The notes under the pieces are model-generated. The model saw nothing but the letters and a program-made list of their open reading frames with translations. It had not been told where the DNA came from and did no database searches. From Dyella choica (GTDB lineage: Bacteria > Pseudomonadota > Gammaproteobacteria > Xanthomonadales > Rhodanobacteraceae), in the NCBI RefSeq assembly GCF_003977665.1, contig NZ_RYYV01000018.1, positions 1 through 64,000 on the forward strand: 64,000 nucleotides of DNA. The letters are read 5' to 3'. Positions within the stretch are counted from its first letter, which is position 1. Each line of letters starts with the position of its first letter. Below, in pieces: positions 1 through 8,262 of the stretch. The translations under genes were made by a program, and so were the position numbers.

Positions 1-12
1 CGCGGTTCATCG

Positions 13-49
13 GCATGGCGGCACCTCCGCTTGAGGGATGCCGCCATGC
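13..49. repeat. Strong hairpin near the window start
   Basis: An 11-bp perfect inverted repeat (13-23 with 39-49) encloses a second 4-bp stem (24-27 with 33-36). There is no T tract on either side, so it is more like an extragenic palindrome than a classical terminator. It may mark the end of a gene lying to the left of the window; no product can be assigned to the first 75 bases. Confidence 0.5.
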
Positions 50-267
50 TCGCCCTACCTCTGCTCACCTACTGAGACTCGACGCTAATCAAGTGCGGGG
101 AGGGGCGGGGAAGCCGGGGCTTGCCGGCAAATTCACCAGCACCCGCGCACCAAGCCCGTCCCTCCTGCCGTAGCTTCACGGCACTTAAGACCGAAACCCC
201 AAAACTGGCACAATGTTCCCTGCCGCCGCCCCGTCCCAGGCAGCCAAGCGGCATAAAGGGAATCTTC

Positions 268-1218
268 TTGGACCGGCTCACTGCACGACAACTCTTCGAC
301 GATATCCACGAGCGCATGGCGTTGCGCTGGGTGGCCGGCATGCGTGGCGAGATGCGTGTGCTGGAATACGGCTCGACCCCGGCCCGCCGCCCCTCGCTGG
401 TGGGCTATCTCAATGTGATTTACCCCAACAAGATCCAGATCGTCGGTACCGAGGAGCTCAGTTACCTGGACAGCCTGGATTCCCGTCAGCGCTGGGAGGT
501 GATCCACAAGGCCGCCGCCACGCAGCCGGTGGCGTTTATTGTCACCAAGGATCAGGCGATACCCGCCGACCTGCGCGAAGTGGCAGAGGAAACCGATACT
601 CCGCTATGGATCAGCGCCAAGCGTGGCCATGAACTGCTGACCTGGATGCAGTACCACTTGGCGCGCACCATGGCGCCACGCCTCACCTTGCATGGCGTAC
701 TGCTGGAAGTGTTCTCCATCGGCGTATTGATCACCGGCGAAGCCGGCTCCGGCAAGAGCGAACTGGCGCTGGAACTGATCAGCCGCGGACATCGCCTGGT
801 CGCCGATGACGCCCCGGAATTCACGCTGATCGCCCCGGACGTGATCGATGGTGCCTGCCCCGAGCTGTTGCAGGATCTGCTTGAGGTGCGGGGCCTGGGC
901 GTCCTCAATGTACGCGAGATGTTCGGCCACACCTCGGTCAAGACGTCCAAGTACCTGCGCCTGGTGATCCATCTCAAGCCCATGCGCGACGGCGAGAATG
1001 TCGATGCGATCACCCGCCTCACCGGCGACGTGGGTCACCGCGAAATCTTCGACGTGAACATGCCGATGATCACCTTGCCCGTCGCCCCCGGCCGCAATCT
1101 GGCGGTACTGGTGGAAGCGGCGGTGCGCAGCCATATGTTGAAGAGCAAGGGCATCGATCCGGCGCAAAGCTTCATGGACCGCCAAGCCCACCAGATGCGC
1201 CGGCTGCCGCCATGGTAG
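268..1218 (+). CDS. hprK: HPr kinase/phosphorylase
   Basis: The 316-residue product phosphorylates HPr on Ser46 and reverses this by phosphorolysis, linking PTS phosphorylation state to metabolism. The Walker A motif GEAGSGKS is at residues 157-164, followed by the VADDAPEF segment and the family signature [18 protein letters not shown] chose the TTG at 268: an AAAGGGAA ribosome site lies just upstream and the length then matches xanthomonad HprK. Starting at the earlier ATG at 121 would add a low-complexity tail unlike the family. rapZ follows 30 bases downstream and HPr, its substrate, is encoded in the same operon. Its stop TAG lies in a GTAGG string. Confidence 0.95.
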   Translation: MDRLTARQLFDDIHERMALRWVAGMRGEMRVLEYGSTPARRPSLVGYLNVIYPNKIQIVGTEELSYLDSLDSRQRWEVIHKAAATQPVAFIVTKDQAIPADLREVAEETDTPLWISAKRGHELLTWMQYHLARTMAPRLTLHGVLLEVFSIGVLITGEAGSGKSELALELISRGHRLVADDAPEFTLIAPDVIDGACPELLQDLLEVRGLGVLNVREMFGHTSVKTSKYLRLVIHLKPMRDGENVDAITRLTGDVGHREIFDVNMPMITLPVAPGRNLAVLVEAAVRSHMLKSKGIDPAQSFMDRQAHQMRRLPPW

Positions 1219-1248
1219 GCCCGCGCTTGAGACAGTGACCAAAATCTC

Positions 1249-2142
1249 ATGAGCCCATACCAAGGACTGCTCGCCCACGACGATCCGGACGCCATCCACC
1301 TGGTGGTGCTGACCGGCATGTCCGGCGGTGGCAAGACTGTCGCCCTGCGTGCGCTGGAAGACCTGGAATTCTATTGCGTCGACAACCTGCCCAGCGCCCT
1401 GCTGCCGCAGTTGGTGGAAGCGGCCACGCGCGGCGATAGCCATCGCCGTCGCATTGCAGTGGGCGTAGACGTGCGCAACCGCGACGAGGATTTTCAACAC
1501 ATGCCCCAGGTGCTGTCGGCGCTGGCCGCCACCGTGCAGGTGCATCTGATCTTTCTCGATTGCAACGACGCCGCGCTGATCAAGCGTTACTCGGAAACTC
1601 GCCGCCGGCATCCGCTGGCGGTGCGCGGCGTATCGCTCGCCGATGCCATCGCGGAGGAACGCCGCCTGCTGCGCCCGCTGATGGCGATCGCCGAACGCGT
1701 GATCGATTCCAGCGACTTGAACGTGCATCAGTTGCGCCGCCTGATCGCTACCGGCTACGCACAGACCGCCACCGGCCTCACGCTGATGTTCCAATCGTTC
1801 GCGTTCCGGCGCGGGTTGCCGCTGGATTCGGACTTCGTATTCGATGCCCGCTGCCTGCCCAATCCGCATTGGGAACCGACGCTGCGTCCGCTGTCCGGCA
1901 AGGATGCGCCGGTGCGCGAATTCCTGGAGCGCCAGTCGGTGGTGGGCGAGTACTACGCCGACACCGCCCGCTGGCTGGACGCATGGCTGCCCCGCTTCGA
2001 GGCGGACGATCGCAGCTACGTCACCATTTGCATCGGCTGCACGGGCGGCCGCCACCGTTCGGTATACCTGGTCGAGAAACTCGCCGCGCACTATCGCACC
2101 ACGCGCGAAGGGGTTCTCACTTTCCATCGCGAACTCGAGTGA
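1249..2142 (+). CDS. rapZ: RNase adapter / nucleotide-binding protein RapZ
   Basis: A 297-residue P-loop protein of the RapZ/YvcJ family. Walker A GMSGGGKT is at residues 23-30 and the C-terminal conserved block CIGCTGGRHRSVYLVEKL is near residues 260-277. In enterobacteria RapZ delivers small RNAs to RNase E and controls glucosamine-6-phosphate synthesis; in xanthomonads the exact RNA targets are not known. Its place between hprK and the EIIA gene is the normal proteobacterial arrangement and suggests co-transcription with the PTS genes. Confidence 0.95.
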   Translation: MSPYQGLLAHDDPDAIHLVVLTGMSGGGKTVALRALEDLEFYCVDNLPSALLPQLVEAATRGDSHRRRIAVGVDVRNRDEDFQHMPQVLSALAATVQVHLIFLDCNDAALIKRYSETRRRHPLAVRGVSLADAIAEERRLLRPLMAIAERVIDSSDLNVHQLRRLIATGYAQTATGLTLMFQSFAFRRGLPLDSDFVFDARCLPNPHWEPTLRPLSGKDAPVREFLERQSVVGEYYADTARWLDAWLPRFEADDRSYVTICIGCTGGRHRSVYLVEKLAAHYRTTREGVLTFHRELE

Positions 2143-2185
2143 TGTTTATGCCCTCTTTCACGATTCCAAACGAAGCCGCCGTATC

Positions 2186-2578
2186 ATGAGCGTCGGCGTG
2201 CTTCTGATGACCCACGAGTCGGTTGGCCAGGCGCTGGTGAAGGCTGCACGTCACGTGTTGCCGAAATTGCCGCTGCGAGTCGCCACCGTGGAAGTGCCCG
2301 CCCGAGCCGATCCGGATGTCATGCGCACCTTGACCGCCAAGCATGCGCGCGAACTGGATCAGGGCGACGGCGTGCTGGTACTGGCGGATCTGTATGGCGC
2401 GACTCCCTGCAACATCGGACTGTCGTTGGCTACAGTGGGCGTAAGGCTGCGCTGTGTTTCGGGATTGAACTTGCCCATGCTGCTGCGCGTACTCAACTAC
2501 GCCGACAAGCCGCTGGACGAACTTGCGGAAATCGCGGCCAGCGGCGGTCGCGGAGGAATCTTCATCGACCATGCTTGA
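2186..2578 (+). CDS. PTS mannose-family EIIA-like protein
   Basis: A 130-residue EIIA(Man)-type domain. The start ATG at 2186 gives MSVGVLLMTH, placing the presumed phosphoryl-accepting histidine at residue 10, as in the family. A longer open frame upstream runs through the 3' end of rapZ and is not credible. No EIIB, EIIC or EIID is encoded nearby, so this protein more likely works in regulation than in sugar uptake. The 3' end overlaps the HPr start by 8 bases, indicating translational coupling. Confidence 0.92.
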   Translation: MSVGVLLMTHESVGQALVKAARHVLPKLPLRVATVEVPARADPDVMRTLTAKHARELDQGDGVLVLADLYGATPCNIGLSLATVGVRLRCVSGLNLPMLLRVLNYADKPLDELAEIAASGGRGGIFIDHA

Positions 2579-2840
2579 AAAAGAAATCGTCGTCTCCAAC
2601 AAACTGGGCCTGCATGCCCGCGCATCGGCGAAGCTGGTGCAGCTCGTGCAGAGTTTCAAATCCACCGTATGGTTGATCAGCAAAGGCCGCGAAGTGAATG
2701 CGCAAAGCATCATGGGCGTAATGATGCTGGCTGCCGGTATCGGCACGCCGCTGACCGTTCGCGTGGATGGCCCGGATGAATCGGCCGCGATCACGGCGGT
2801 GACGGATCTGTTTGACCGCAAATTCGACGAAGGGGCGTGA
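2571..2840 (+). CDS. ptsH: Phosphocarrier protein HPr
   Basis: An 89-residue HPr. It accepts phosphate from EI at His15 (context KLGLHARASAKL) and carries the regulatory serine at residue 46 (context AQSIMGVMMLA), the site targeted by HprK. Both residues are in canonical positions. The start ATG at 2571 overlaps the EIIA stop and is preceded by a GGAGGA ribosome site inside the EIIA gene. A Ser46 site together with HprK in the same operon implies that ATP- or metabolite-dependent HPr control operates here. Confidence 0.97.
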   Translation: MLEKEIVVSNKLGLHARASAKLVQLVQSFKSTVWLISKGREVNAQSIMGVMMLAAGIGTPLTVRVDGPDESAAITAVTDLFDRKFDEGA

Positions 2841-2965
2841 ATGAAGCAAGGCACGGGAAATGAGCAACGGGGAACGCACACAACGCGCGTGGATTTGCCG
2901 CGCTGCGATACTGGCGTTTCCTGTGCCCTGCGCCCCGTTCCCGGCACCTCCGGCAGGAGGTGCGC
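2841..2965. other. HPr-EI intergenic spacer with GGGAAC-type repeats
   Basis: This 125-base gap contains GGGAAAtGAGCAACGGGGAAC on one side and CCCGTTCCCGG on the other, the same word family seen at 16420-16470, 57326-57365 and 57730-57770. It can fold but has no T tract. The AGGAGG at 2955-2960 is the ribosome site of the EI gene. Confidence 0.4.
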
Positions 2966-4714
2966 ATGAGGCAGATACTCGCCGGTACCATGGCTTCACG
3001 CGGCATGACCCTGGGCCGTGCGCGACTGGTCCAACCCAGCCGCTACCTGGTCGACACCAGGCCGCTGACGGAGGAAGAAATTCCTTCGGAACTCGAACGC
3101 CTGCATACAGCGCTGGAAACCGCGCGACAGGAGCTGCGCGAGTTGCGCGGCAAGCTGCACGGGGCACTGGCGCGCGAGGTCAACGAGTTCATCGACGCCC
3201 ATAGCCTTTTGCTGGACGACGCGGAGCTGCTGCGTGGCCTGGACGAAATGATCACCATCGGCCGCTATCGCGCCGGTGCCTCGTTGAAAAAGCAACGTGA
3301 TCGCCTGGCCGGCGTGTTCAGTGCGATGGACGATCCTTATCTGCGCAGCCGCATGGAAGACGTCGACCAGGTAATCGGCCGCGTCATTTCCGCATTGCAG
3401 CGCCAGACCAGTGTCGAGGAACGCAAGCTCGCCGCACGCGTCGGCGAAATTCTCGTAGCCGACACCATCGCGCCGGCCGACATGGCGCACTTGGCCGGCA
3501 ATGGCCTGCTAGGCGTCATCACCAGTTCCGGCAGCGCCTATTCGCACAGCGCCATCCTGGCGCGCAGCCTCAATCTGCCGATGCTGGTGGGCACGCGCGA
3601 TGCGCTGTCAACCATTCACGACGATGACTTGATTCTGCTCGATACCGAGCGCGGCGAAGCCGTGGTGCACCCGACTGCCCAGGATCTCGCTCGTTACCGC
3701 GCATGGCAGCGCGAAGCTGCCCAGGAGGGCCGCCGGCTGGCCAGCTTGGCGAATGCTCCCACGCGTACGCGCGATGGCGTGGACGTCCGCCTGCTCGCCA
3801 ACGCCGAATCACCCGGCGACGTCGCGCTTGCCCGCGCGCGTGGCGCCGACGGCGTCGGCCTGTATCGCACGGAATTCCTGTTCCTGCGCCACAAAGGCCT
3901 GCCTTCGGAAGACGAGCAGTTCATCGCGTATCGCGACGTGGTGCTGGGCATGGGCGGCGCGCAGGTGACCATTCGCACGCTCGATCTCGGTGCCGACAAG
4001 GCCGACGCCGCGGGACTGGTCATCCGCGGAGAGGAAAATCCAGCGCTGGGCGTGCGTGGCGTGCGTTTGTCGTTGCGCCATCCGGCCGTATTCACCACGC
4101 AGATTCGCGCCATCCTGCGCGCCGCCTGCTACGGTCCCGTGCGCGTGCTGGTACCGATGGTGACGCAGCCGGATGAGCTCATAGCCGTACGCACGCTGTT
4201 CAAGCTCGCACGCCTGGAACTCAAGCGCGAGAACATCGATCTACCGGAAAAGCTCCCGCTGGGTGCCATGGTCGAGGTACCCGCCGCCGCGATCAACGTG
4301 CGCGCCCTGCTCGAACACTCCGACTTCCTCGCCATCGGCACCAACGACCTCGCCCAGTACGTACTTGCCGCAGACCGCGGCAACGATGCGCTGGAAAACA
4401 TCTACAACCCACTGCAGCCCGCACTGCTGCGCTTGCTCTCGCACGTGATCTCGGCCGGTCGCCGCGCGGGCAAGCCGGTGAGCCTGTGCGGCGAAATCGG
4501 TGGCGATGAAAATTTCACCGCCCTGCTGCTCGCCCTGGGCCTGTGCGAATTCAGCATGCACCCCAGCCGCATCCTGCACGTGCGCGACCGCCTCGCCACG
4601 CTCGATCACGCCAAGCTGCGCAGCTTCGCGCCACGCCTATTGCGCGCACGCACGCATGAGGAAGCGGAGGCGCTGCTGGCGGCGATTACCGGGAACAGCT
4701 GTGCGACTTCGTAG
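2966..4714 (+). CDS. ptsI: Phosphoenolpyruvate-protein phosphotransferase (EI)
   Basis: A 582-residue Enzyme I that transfers phosphate from PEP to HPr. The active histidine is residue 194 in GSAYSHSAILARS, followed by the PEP-binding barrel (LYRTEFLFL, GAMVEVPAA, FLAIGTNDLAQY) and the conserved CGEIGGD segment that carries the catalytic Cys near the C terminus. I preferred ATG 2966 over GTG 2960 because AGGAGG ends at 2960, giving normal spacing. It is the last gene of the PTS operon. The stop TAG at 4712-4714 is embedded in the GTAGG end of a hairpin repeat. Confidence 0.96.
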   Translation: MRQILAGTMASRGMTLGRARLVQPSRYLVDTRPLTEEEIPSELERLHTALETARQELRELRGKLHGALAREVNEFIDAHSLLLDDAELLRGLDEMITIGRYRAGASLKKQRDRLAGVFSAMDDPYLRSRMEDVDQVIGRVISALQRQTSVEERKLAARVGEILVADTIAPADMAHLAGNGLLGVITSSGSAYSHSAILARSLNLPMLVGTRDALSTIHDDDLILLDTERGEAVVHPTAQDLARYRAWQREAAQEGRRLASLANAPTRTRDGVDVRLLANAESPGDVALARARGADGVGLYRTEFLFLRHKGLPSEDEQFIAYRDVVLGMGGAQVTIRTLDLGADKADAAGLVIRGEENPALGVRGVRLSLRHPAVFTTQIRAILRAACYGPVRVLVPMVTQPDELIAVRTLFKLARLELKRENIDLPEKLPLGAMVEVPAAAINVRALLEHSDFLAIGTNDLAQYVLAADRGNDALENIYNPLQPALLRLLSHVISAGRRAGKPVSLCGEIGGDENFTALLLALGLCEFSMHPSRILHVRDRLATLDHAKLRSFAPRLLRARTHEEAEALLAAITGNSCATS

Positions 4715-4784
4715 GCCGGGATGACGATCCCGGCATCGCGCGGTTTTCGTGGATGGCAACGCTGGATTTTGCAACCCAGCCTAC
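4711..4784. repeat. GTAGG...CCTAC paired-hairpin repeat, copy 1
   Basis: The element runs from GTAGGCCGGGATGACGATCC to GCAACCCAGCCTAC: two hairpins bounded by inverted GTAGG/CCTAC ends. The left end contributes the ptsI stop codon. Related copies lie at 11403, 14474, 17033, 45668, 46713, 47862, 52353 and 59246. Confidence 0.75.
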
Positions 4785-4796
4785 GTGATATATGCA

Positions 4797-5687
4797 TTAC
4801 GCGTTGAGCACGGATTGCAAAAACGCTTCCAGCGCCGCACCCCGATATTTCTCCCGGTGCAGCAGGATCGACAACCGCCGCCGCAGATCCAGGAAGGGTG
4901 TCTCCAATGCCACCAATCGCCCGGTCGCCAGTGCATCGGTCACCGCCACTTCCGGCAGGCACGCAATACCCAGCCCGGCCGTAACCGCCTGCTTGATCGC
5001 TTCGGTCTGGTCCAGCTCCATCACGGTTTCTCCCGGCGGCAACTGCATCAATGCCCGCTCGCTGATGGCACGCGTGGCAGAACCTGGCTCGCGCAGGACC
5101 CAGCGCGCGCCGGCAAAATGCTCGGGCTTCAGAACGCGCTTGTTCGCCAGGGGATGGTCCGGCGGCGCGCACACCAGCAAGGTGTCGTCACGCCAGGGGT
5201 GCGCCTCCAGCAACGGATGCGTGGCCGGTCCTTCCACGCAGCCGACGTCCAGGCTGTGGTCGAGTACGGCTGCCGCTATGCCATCCGTATTTGCCACGCG
5301 CAAGCGAATGGCCACTTGCGGATAAGCGCGCACGAACTCGCCCAACAATTCGCCCACGCGGTAATTGCCGATCGTGTTGCTGGTGCCAATGCGTAGTTCC
5401 CCCGCGAGCGCAGTCGTCTTGCCGGCCGCACGACGTCCGAATTCCGCATGGCGTTCCAACAATTCCTGCGCCAGGGGCAGCAATTCACGGCCGCGCGCGT
5501 TCAATTGCAGCCGGCCACGCTCGCGGTCGAACACCGGGGCGTCCAGCTGCCGTTCCATTTCCGCCAAGGCCATGCTGGCGGCCGGCTGGGTAAGATGCAG
5601 CCGCTCGGCAGCGGCGCGCACGCTGCCGAGCAGGGCGATCTGCACGAATACGTCGAGCTGACGCAGGCTGACATTGAGCATCAGCAT
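4797..5687 (-). CDS. LysR-family regulator, YeiE-like
   Basis: A 296-residue LysR protein with an N-terminal winged helix-turn-helix (LRQLDVFVQIALLGSVRAAA, then LTQPAASMAL) and a C-terminal substrate-binding domain. It is transcribed away from the yeiH-type transporter 84 bases to the right, the same pairing as yeiE-yeiH in Escherichia coli, where YeiE responds to sulfite. It probably controls the transporter and itself from the shared AT-rich spacer. The start could be ATG 5687 or 5681. The inducer here is inference. Confidence 0.88.
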   Translation of the reverse strand: MLMLNVSLRQLDVFVQIALLGSVRAAAERLHLTQPAASMALAEMERQLDAPVFDRERGRLQLNARGRELLPLAQELLERHAEFGRRAAGKTTALAGELRIGTSNTIGNYRVGELLGEFVRAYPQVAIRLRVANTDGIAAAVLDHSLDVGCVEGPATHPLLEAHPWRDDTLLVCAPPDHPLANKRVLKPEHFAGARWVLREPGSATRAISERALMQLPPGETVMELDQTEAIKQAVTAGLGIACLPEVAVTDALATGRLVALETPFLDLRRRLSILLHREKYRGAALEAFLQSVLNA

Positions 5688-5693
5688 ATTTTA

Positions 5694-5715
5694 TTGAACT
5701 GATCAGATATTTCAA
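5694..5715. promoter_or_regulatory. Candidate LysR operator in the divergent spacer
   Basis: TTGAA (5694-5698) and TTCAA (5711-5715) flank the palindrome CTGATCAG (5699-5706). The surrounding 60 bases are strikingly AT-rich for this genome. Position between a LysR gene and its divergent neighbour is typical for an autoregulatory LysR site. Confidence 0.4.
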
Positions 5716-5771
5716 ATTTTCCTAATACATGACGAATTGGACAATAGCCAGGTCCCCAACGGCTGACCGTC

Positions 5772-6809
5772 ATGAATGCCCTATCGCTTCCCCTCGCCCC
5801 GTCCCGCCTGCGCGTTAACGCTTCAGGCCTGCTACTTGCCTTCGGCATTGCGCTGGCGGCCTGGTGGCTGGGCCGCCGGGTGCCGCTGATCGGCGGACCG
5901 GTGTTCGGCATCGTTATCGGCATTGCCGTACGCAACCTGCTCTCCCCCGGGGAAAGCTTCAATCCGGGGATCCAGTTCGCCAGCAAGCAGGTGCTGCAGT
6001 GGTCGATCGTCGCGCTGGGGTTCGGACTGAGCCTCACCCAGGTCGCCAAGACCGGACTGGAATCGCTCTCCGTGACCTTGGTGACCATGAGCGTGGCGTT
6101 CGTGACGGCATGGCTGCTGGGCCGGGCCATGAAAGTTCACGGCGAGCTGAAGGTGCTGATCGGTGTAGGCACCGCGATCTGCGGCGGCTCGGCCATCGCC
6201 GCGGTTACCCCCATCATCAAGCCGGACGACCACGACACGGCGTTTGCGATCTCCACCATCTTCCTGTTCAACATCGTCGCCGTACTGCTGTTTCCGCTGC
6301 TGGGACATGCGTTGCATCTGTCGGATCTTGGCTTCGGACTGTGGGCCGGCACGGCGATCAACGACACCTCCTCGGTAGTGGCTGCGGGCTATAGCTACAG
6401 CACTGCCGCGGGCGATTACGCCACCATTGTGAAGCTGACGCGTGCCACGCTCATCATCCCGATCTGCCTGGTGCTTGCCGTGGTGGTGGCGATGCGTCAC
6501 AAGCGCGCCGCAAAACAGGCCGGCGTAACCAGCGATTTCAGTCTGCGCCGCATCTTTCCCTGGTTCATCCTGTGGTTCCTGGTGGCTTCGGCCGTGCGCA
6601 CGGCGGGCTTGGTGCCGGCGGCGATCCAACCGGCGATTCACCTGGCCGCCGAGTTCATGATCATCGTGGCGCTCACCGCGATCGGCCTGTCGGCCAACCT
6701 GCGCAAAATGGCGTCGACCGGCGTGCGGCCGATCCTGCTGGGACTGGGCGTGTGGGCGGCGGTGTCGATCAGCAGCTTGCTGGTGCAGTTGGTGATCGGG
6801 CAGCTTTAG
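5772..6809 (+). CDS. yeiH: YeiH-family (UPF0324) membrane transporter
   Basis: A 345-residue inner-membrane protein with about ten hydrophobic segments. Family-type blocks include GGPVFGIVIGIAVRN, KQVLQWSIVALGFGLSL, GVGTAICGGSAIAAV and WAGTAINDTSSVVAAGY. Members are annotated as putative sulfate or sulfite exporters; direct biochemical proof is limited. The adjacent divergent LysR gene supports a sulfur-stress role. No partner genes follow; the next feature is a short hairpin repeat. Confidence 0.9.
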   Translation: MNALSLPLAPSRLRVNASGLLLAFGIALAAWWLGRRVPLIGGPVFGIVIGIAVRNLLSPGESFNPGIQFASKQVLQWSIVALGFGLSLTQVAKTGLESLSVTLVTMSVAFVTAWLLGRAMKVHGELKVLIGVGTAICGGSAIAAVTPIIKPDDHDTAFAISTIFLFNIVAVLLFPLLGHALHLSDLGFGLWAGTAINDTSSVVAAGYSYSTAAGDYATIVKLTRATLIIPICLVLAVVVAMRHKRAAKQAGVTSDFSLRRIFPWFILWFLVASAVRTAGLVPAAIQPAIHLAAEFMIIVALTAIGLSANLRKMASTGVRPILLGLGVWAAVSISSLLVQLVIGQL

Positions 6810-6819
6810 CGCCCCCCGT

Positions 6820-6841
6820 CATTCCCGCGAAAGCGGGAATG
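6820..6841. repeat. CATTCCCGC-gaaa-GCGGGAATG palindrome
   Basis: Nine-bp perfect stem with a GAAA loop in the 62-base gap between the convergent yeiH and tsaB genes. It could end transcription from both sides. A close relative with an AAAA loop lies at 56745-56774. Confidence 0.65.
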
Positions 6842-6871
6842 GCGTCCAAGTGGATGTCACACCACGCGCGC

Positions 6872-7570
6872 CTAGGATCCCCGGACCTTCCCCTGCTCGG
6901 CCAGGGTCAATGCCACCTTGTCGCGCAAATACACCGGCAATGCCTGCTCCGGCGCTAACGCACGACCAGCGTTGAATTCACGCACCGCCAGCGTCGCCAC
7001 ATGACGCGCCTGCGGATAGCAGTTGCCGTCAGCCGAACGAGGCTCCACTCCCAGCCGGGCAAGCAATGCTTCACGGTACGTCGCCCAACCGGTACCCGCC
7101 ACGTTCCATGCATCCGCCGGCGGCAGCACCAGTGCGTCGGGCATGCACACGCGCTCTTCATCCAGGGCGATCAAGCCGCCTTCGCCATCACGCTGATAGC
7201 TGGCAGCATAGATCTCCCCCATGCGCGCATCGATCACCGCCAGGATCGCGGCATCATCCTCCGGCGCTTCCAATGCCAGCGCCGCCAGCGAAGAAACGGG
7301 AACCACCGGCCGATCCAAGGCCATGGCCATGCCCTGCGCCAATGACACCGCCAGGCGTACACCGGTGAACGCGCCAGGGCCGCGCCCCACCGCGATGGCA
7401 TCCAGCGCATGCTTGCCTATGCCTGCTTCCGCCAGCAGCTCGTCCGCCATCGGCAGCACGCGCTCGGCATGACGGCGCGGCGCCAGCTCGGTGCGGGCGA
7501 TAACGGTTTCGCCATGCACTAGCGCGACGGAACAGGCTTCGGTGGCGGTTTCGATGGCAAGCAGATTCAT
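6872..7570 (-). CDS. tsaB: tRNA threonylcarbamoyladenosine biosynthesis protein TsaB
   Basis: A 232-residue ASKHA-fold protein. TsaB pairs with TsaD and TsaE to place threonylcarbamoyl on A37 of ANN-decoding tRNAs; TsaB itself is a non-catalytic scaffold. The start ATG (complement of 7568-7570) gives MNLLAIETATEACSVAL, and the hallmark GRGPGAFTGVRLAVSLAQG follows near residue 62. Upstream in-frame sequence would extend into the hairpin cluster at 7611 and was rejected. The gene stands alone. Confidence 0.94.
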   Translation of the reverse strand: MNLLAIETATEACSVALVHGETVIARTELAPRRHAERVLPMADELLAEAGIGKHALDAIAVGRGPGAFTGVRLAVSLAQGMAMALDRPVVPVSSLAALALEAPEDDAAILAVIDARMGEIYAASYQRDGEGGLIALDEERVCMPDALVLPPADAWNVAGTGWATYREALLARLGVEPRSADGNCYPQARHVATLAVREFNAGRALAPEQALPVYLRDKVALTLAEQGKVRGS

Positions 7571-7610
7571 GGCCGCATTCTCGCACGGCGCAGGGTCACC
7601 CCGATTAGAG

Positions 7611-7649
7611 ATGGTCTGAATAAATCCATCCTGGATTTTTTCAGACGCG
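7611..7649. repeat. TCTGAA...TTCAGACGCG repeat, divergent copy
   Basis: Imperfect hairpin ATGGTCTGAATAAATCC / GGATTTTTTCAGACGCG. It keeps the GGTCTGAA and TTTTTCAGACGCG ends of the family at 18868 and 54491 but has a different core. It is the first of four hairpins in a row. Confidence 0.65.
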
Positions 7650-7679
7650 TCACGCGCGGCGCATGTCCGCACGCGACTA

Positions 7680-7760
7680 CCACGAAGCAAGCACTTACGT
7701 GCTTGCTTCGTGGGCGGTGCATCCTTGCACCGCGGAAGCTCTGAATAAATCAGAGCTTCC
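7680..7760. repeat. Three consecutive perfect hairpins
   Basis: Stem 1 is 15 bp with a TTAC loop (7680-7694 with 7699-7713; CCACGAAGCAAGCAC arm). Stem 2 is 8 bp (7714-7721 with 7726-7733). Stem 3 is 11 bp (7734-7744 with 7750-7760; GGAAGCTCTGA arm, ATAAA loop). They abut without spacer. Together with the hairpin at 7611 they fill the gap between the divergent tsaB and SnoaL genes. Confidence 0.8.
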
Positions 7761-7839
7761 TTAGGTCATTACCTCCCAGGTAATCGCCGCACTGCGGAAC
7801 CGGCTGCAAGCTTTCTCCACCAACCCACGGAGAACAGCC

Positions 7840-8208
7840 ATGACCGACGCACATACCCTTGCCACCCGCTACATCCACAGCTGGAACGAAACCGATCCGC
7901 TGCGCCGCCTCGCGTTGCTGGAAGAGGTCTACACGGAACATGCCAGCTATACCGACCCGATGATCACGGCCAAGGGCTGGCAGGCGATCAATGCCACCGT
8001 CAGCGCCGTGCAGAAGATGTTTCCCGGGCATGTCTTTGGCCTGATCGGCGAAGTGGATGCCCATCACGACATGATGCGTTTTCGCTGGCATCTCGGCCAG
8101 CCGGGCGCGAATGAGCCGGTGGTGATCGGCTTCGACGTCGCCGTGCTGGAAGACGGCCGCATCAGCCGCGTCTGCGGCTTCCTCGACAAAGTGCCAGTGG
8201 TCGCCTGA
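7840..8208 (+). CDS. SnoaL/NTF2-like protein
   Basis: A 122-residue single-domain protein with the cone-shaped NTF2/SnoaL pattern: an N-terminal helix ATRYIHSWNETDP, YTEHASYTDP, and a C-terminal strand run ending FDVAVLEDGRISRVCGFLDK. The family includes polyketide cyclases, isomerases and ligand-binding proteins, so the reaction cannot be named. ATG 7840 has a CGGAGA ribosome site. An alpha/beta hydrolase gene follows after 54 bases and then an XRE regulator, suggesting a three-gene operon for a small organic substrate. Confidence 0.82.
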   Translation: MTDAHTLATRYIHSWNETDPLRRLALLEEVYTEHASYTDPMITAKGWQAINATVSAVQKMFPGHVFGLIGEVDAHHDMMRFRWHLGQPGANEPVVIGFDVAVLEDGRISRVCGFLDKVPVVA

Positions 8209-8262
8209 CATCCTTTCCCGCCGCGCGCCGGGAGCGCGCGGCCCCTTCTGGAGTACCTGATC

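Noticed and set aside
1-75. C-terminal end of an upstream gene (ptsN expected from gene order)
   Set aside because: The frame ending TGA at 73-75 gives no recognisable PtsN-like sequence and the hairpin at 13-49 argues the region is non-coding.
206-221. TGGCAC upstream of hprK as a sigma54 -24 element
   Set aside because: The -12 position reads TTCC rather than TTGC at the right spacing, and the hprK ribosome site is too close to judge. Not comparable with the site at 38511.
604-2127. Long open frame on the minus strand opposite hprK and rapZ
   Set aside because: It covers two well-recognised genes, has no domain and shows the His/Gln/Arg-rich composition of an antisense frame in GC-rich coding DNA.
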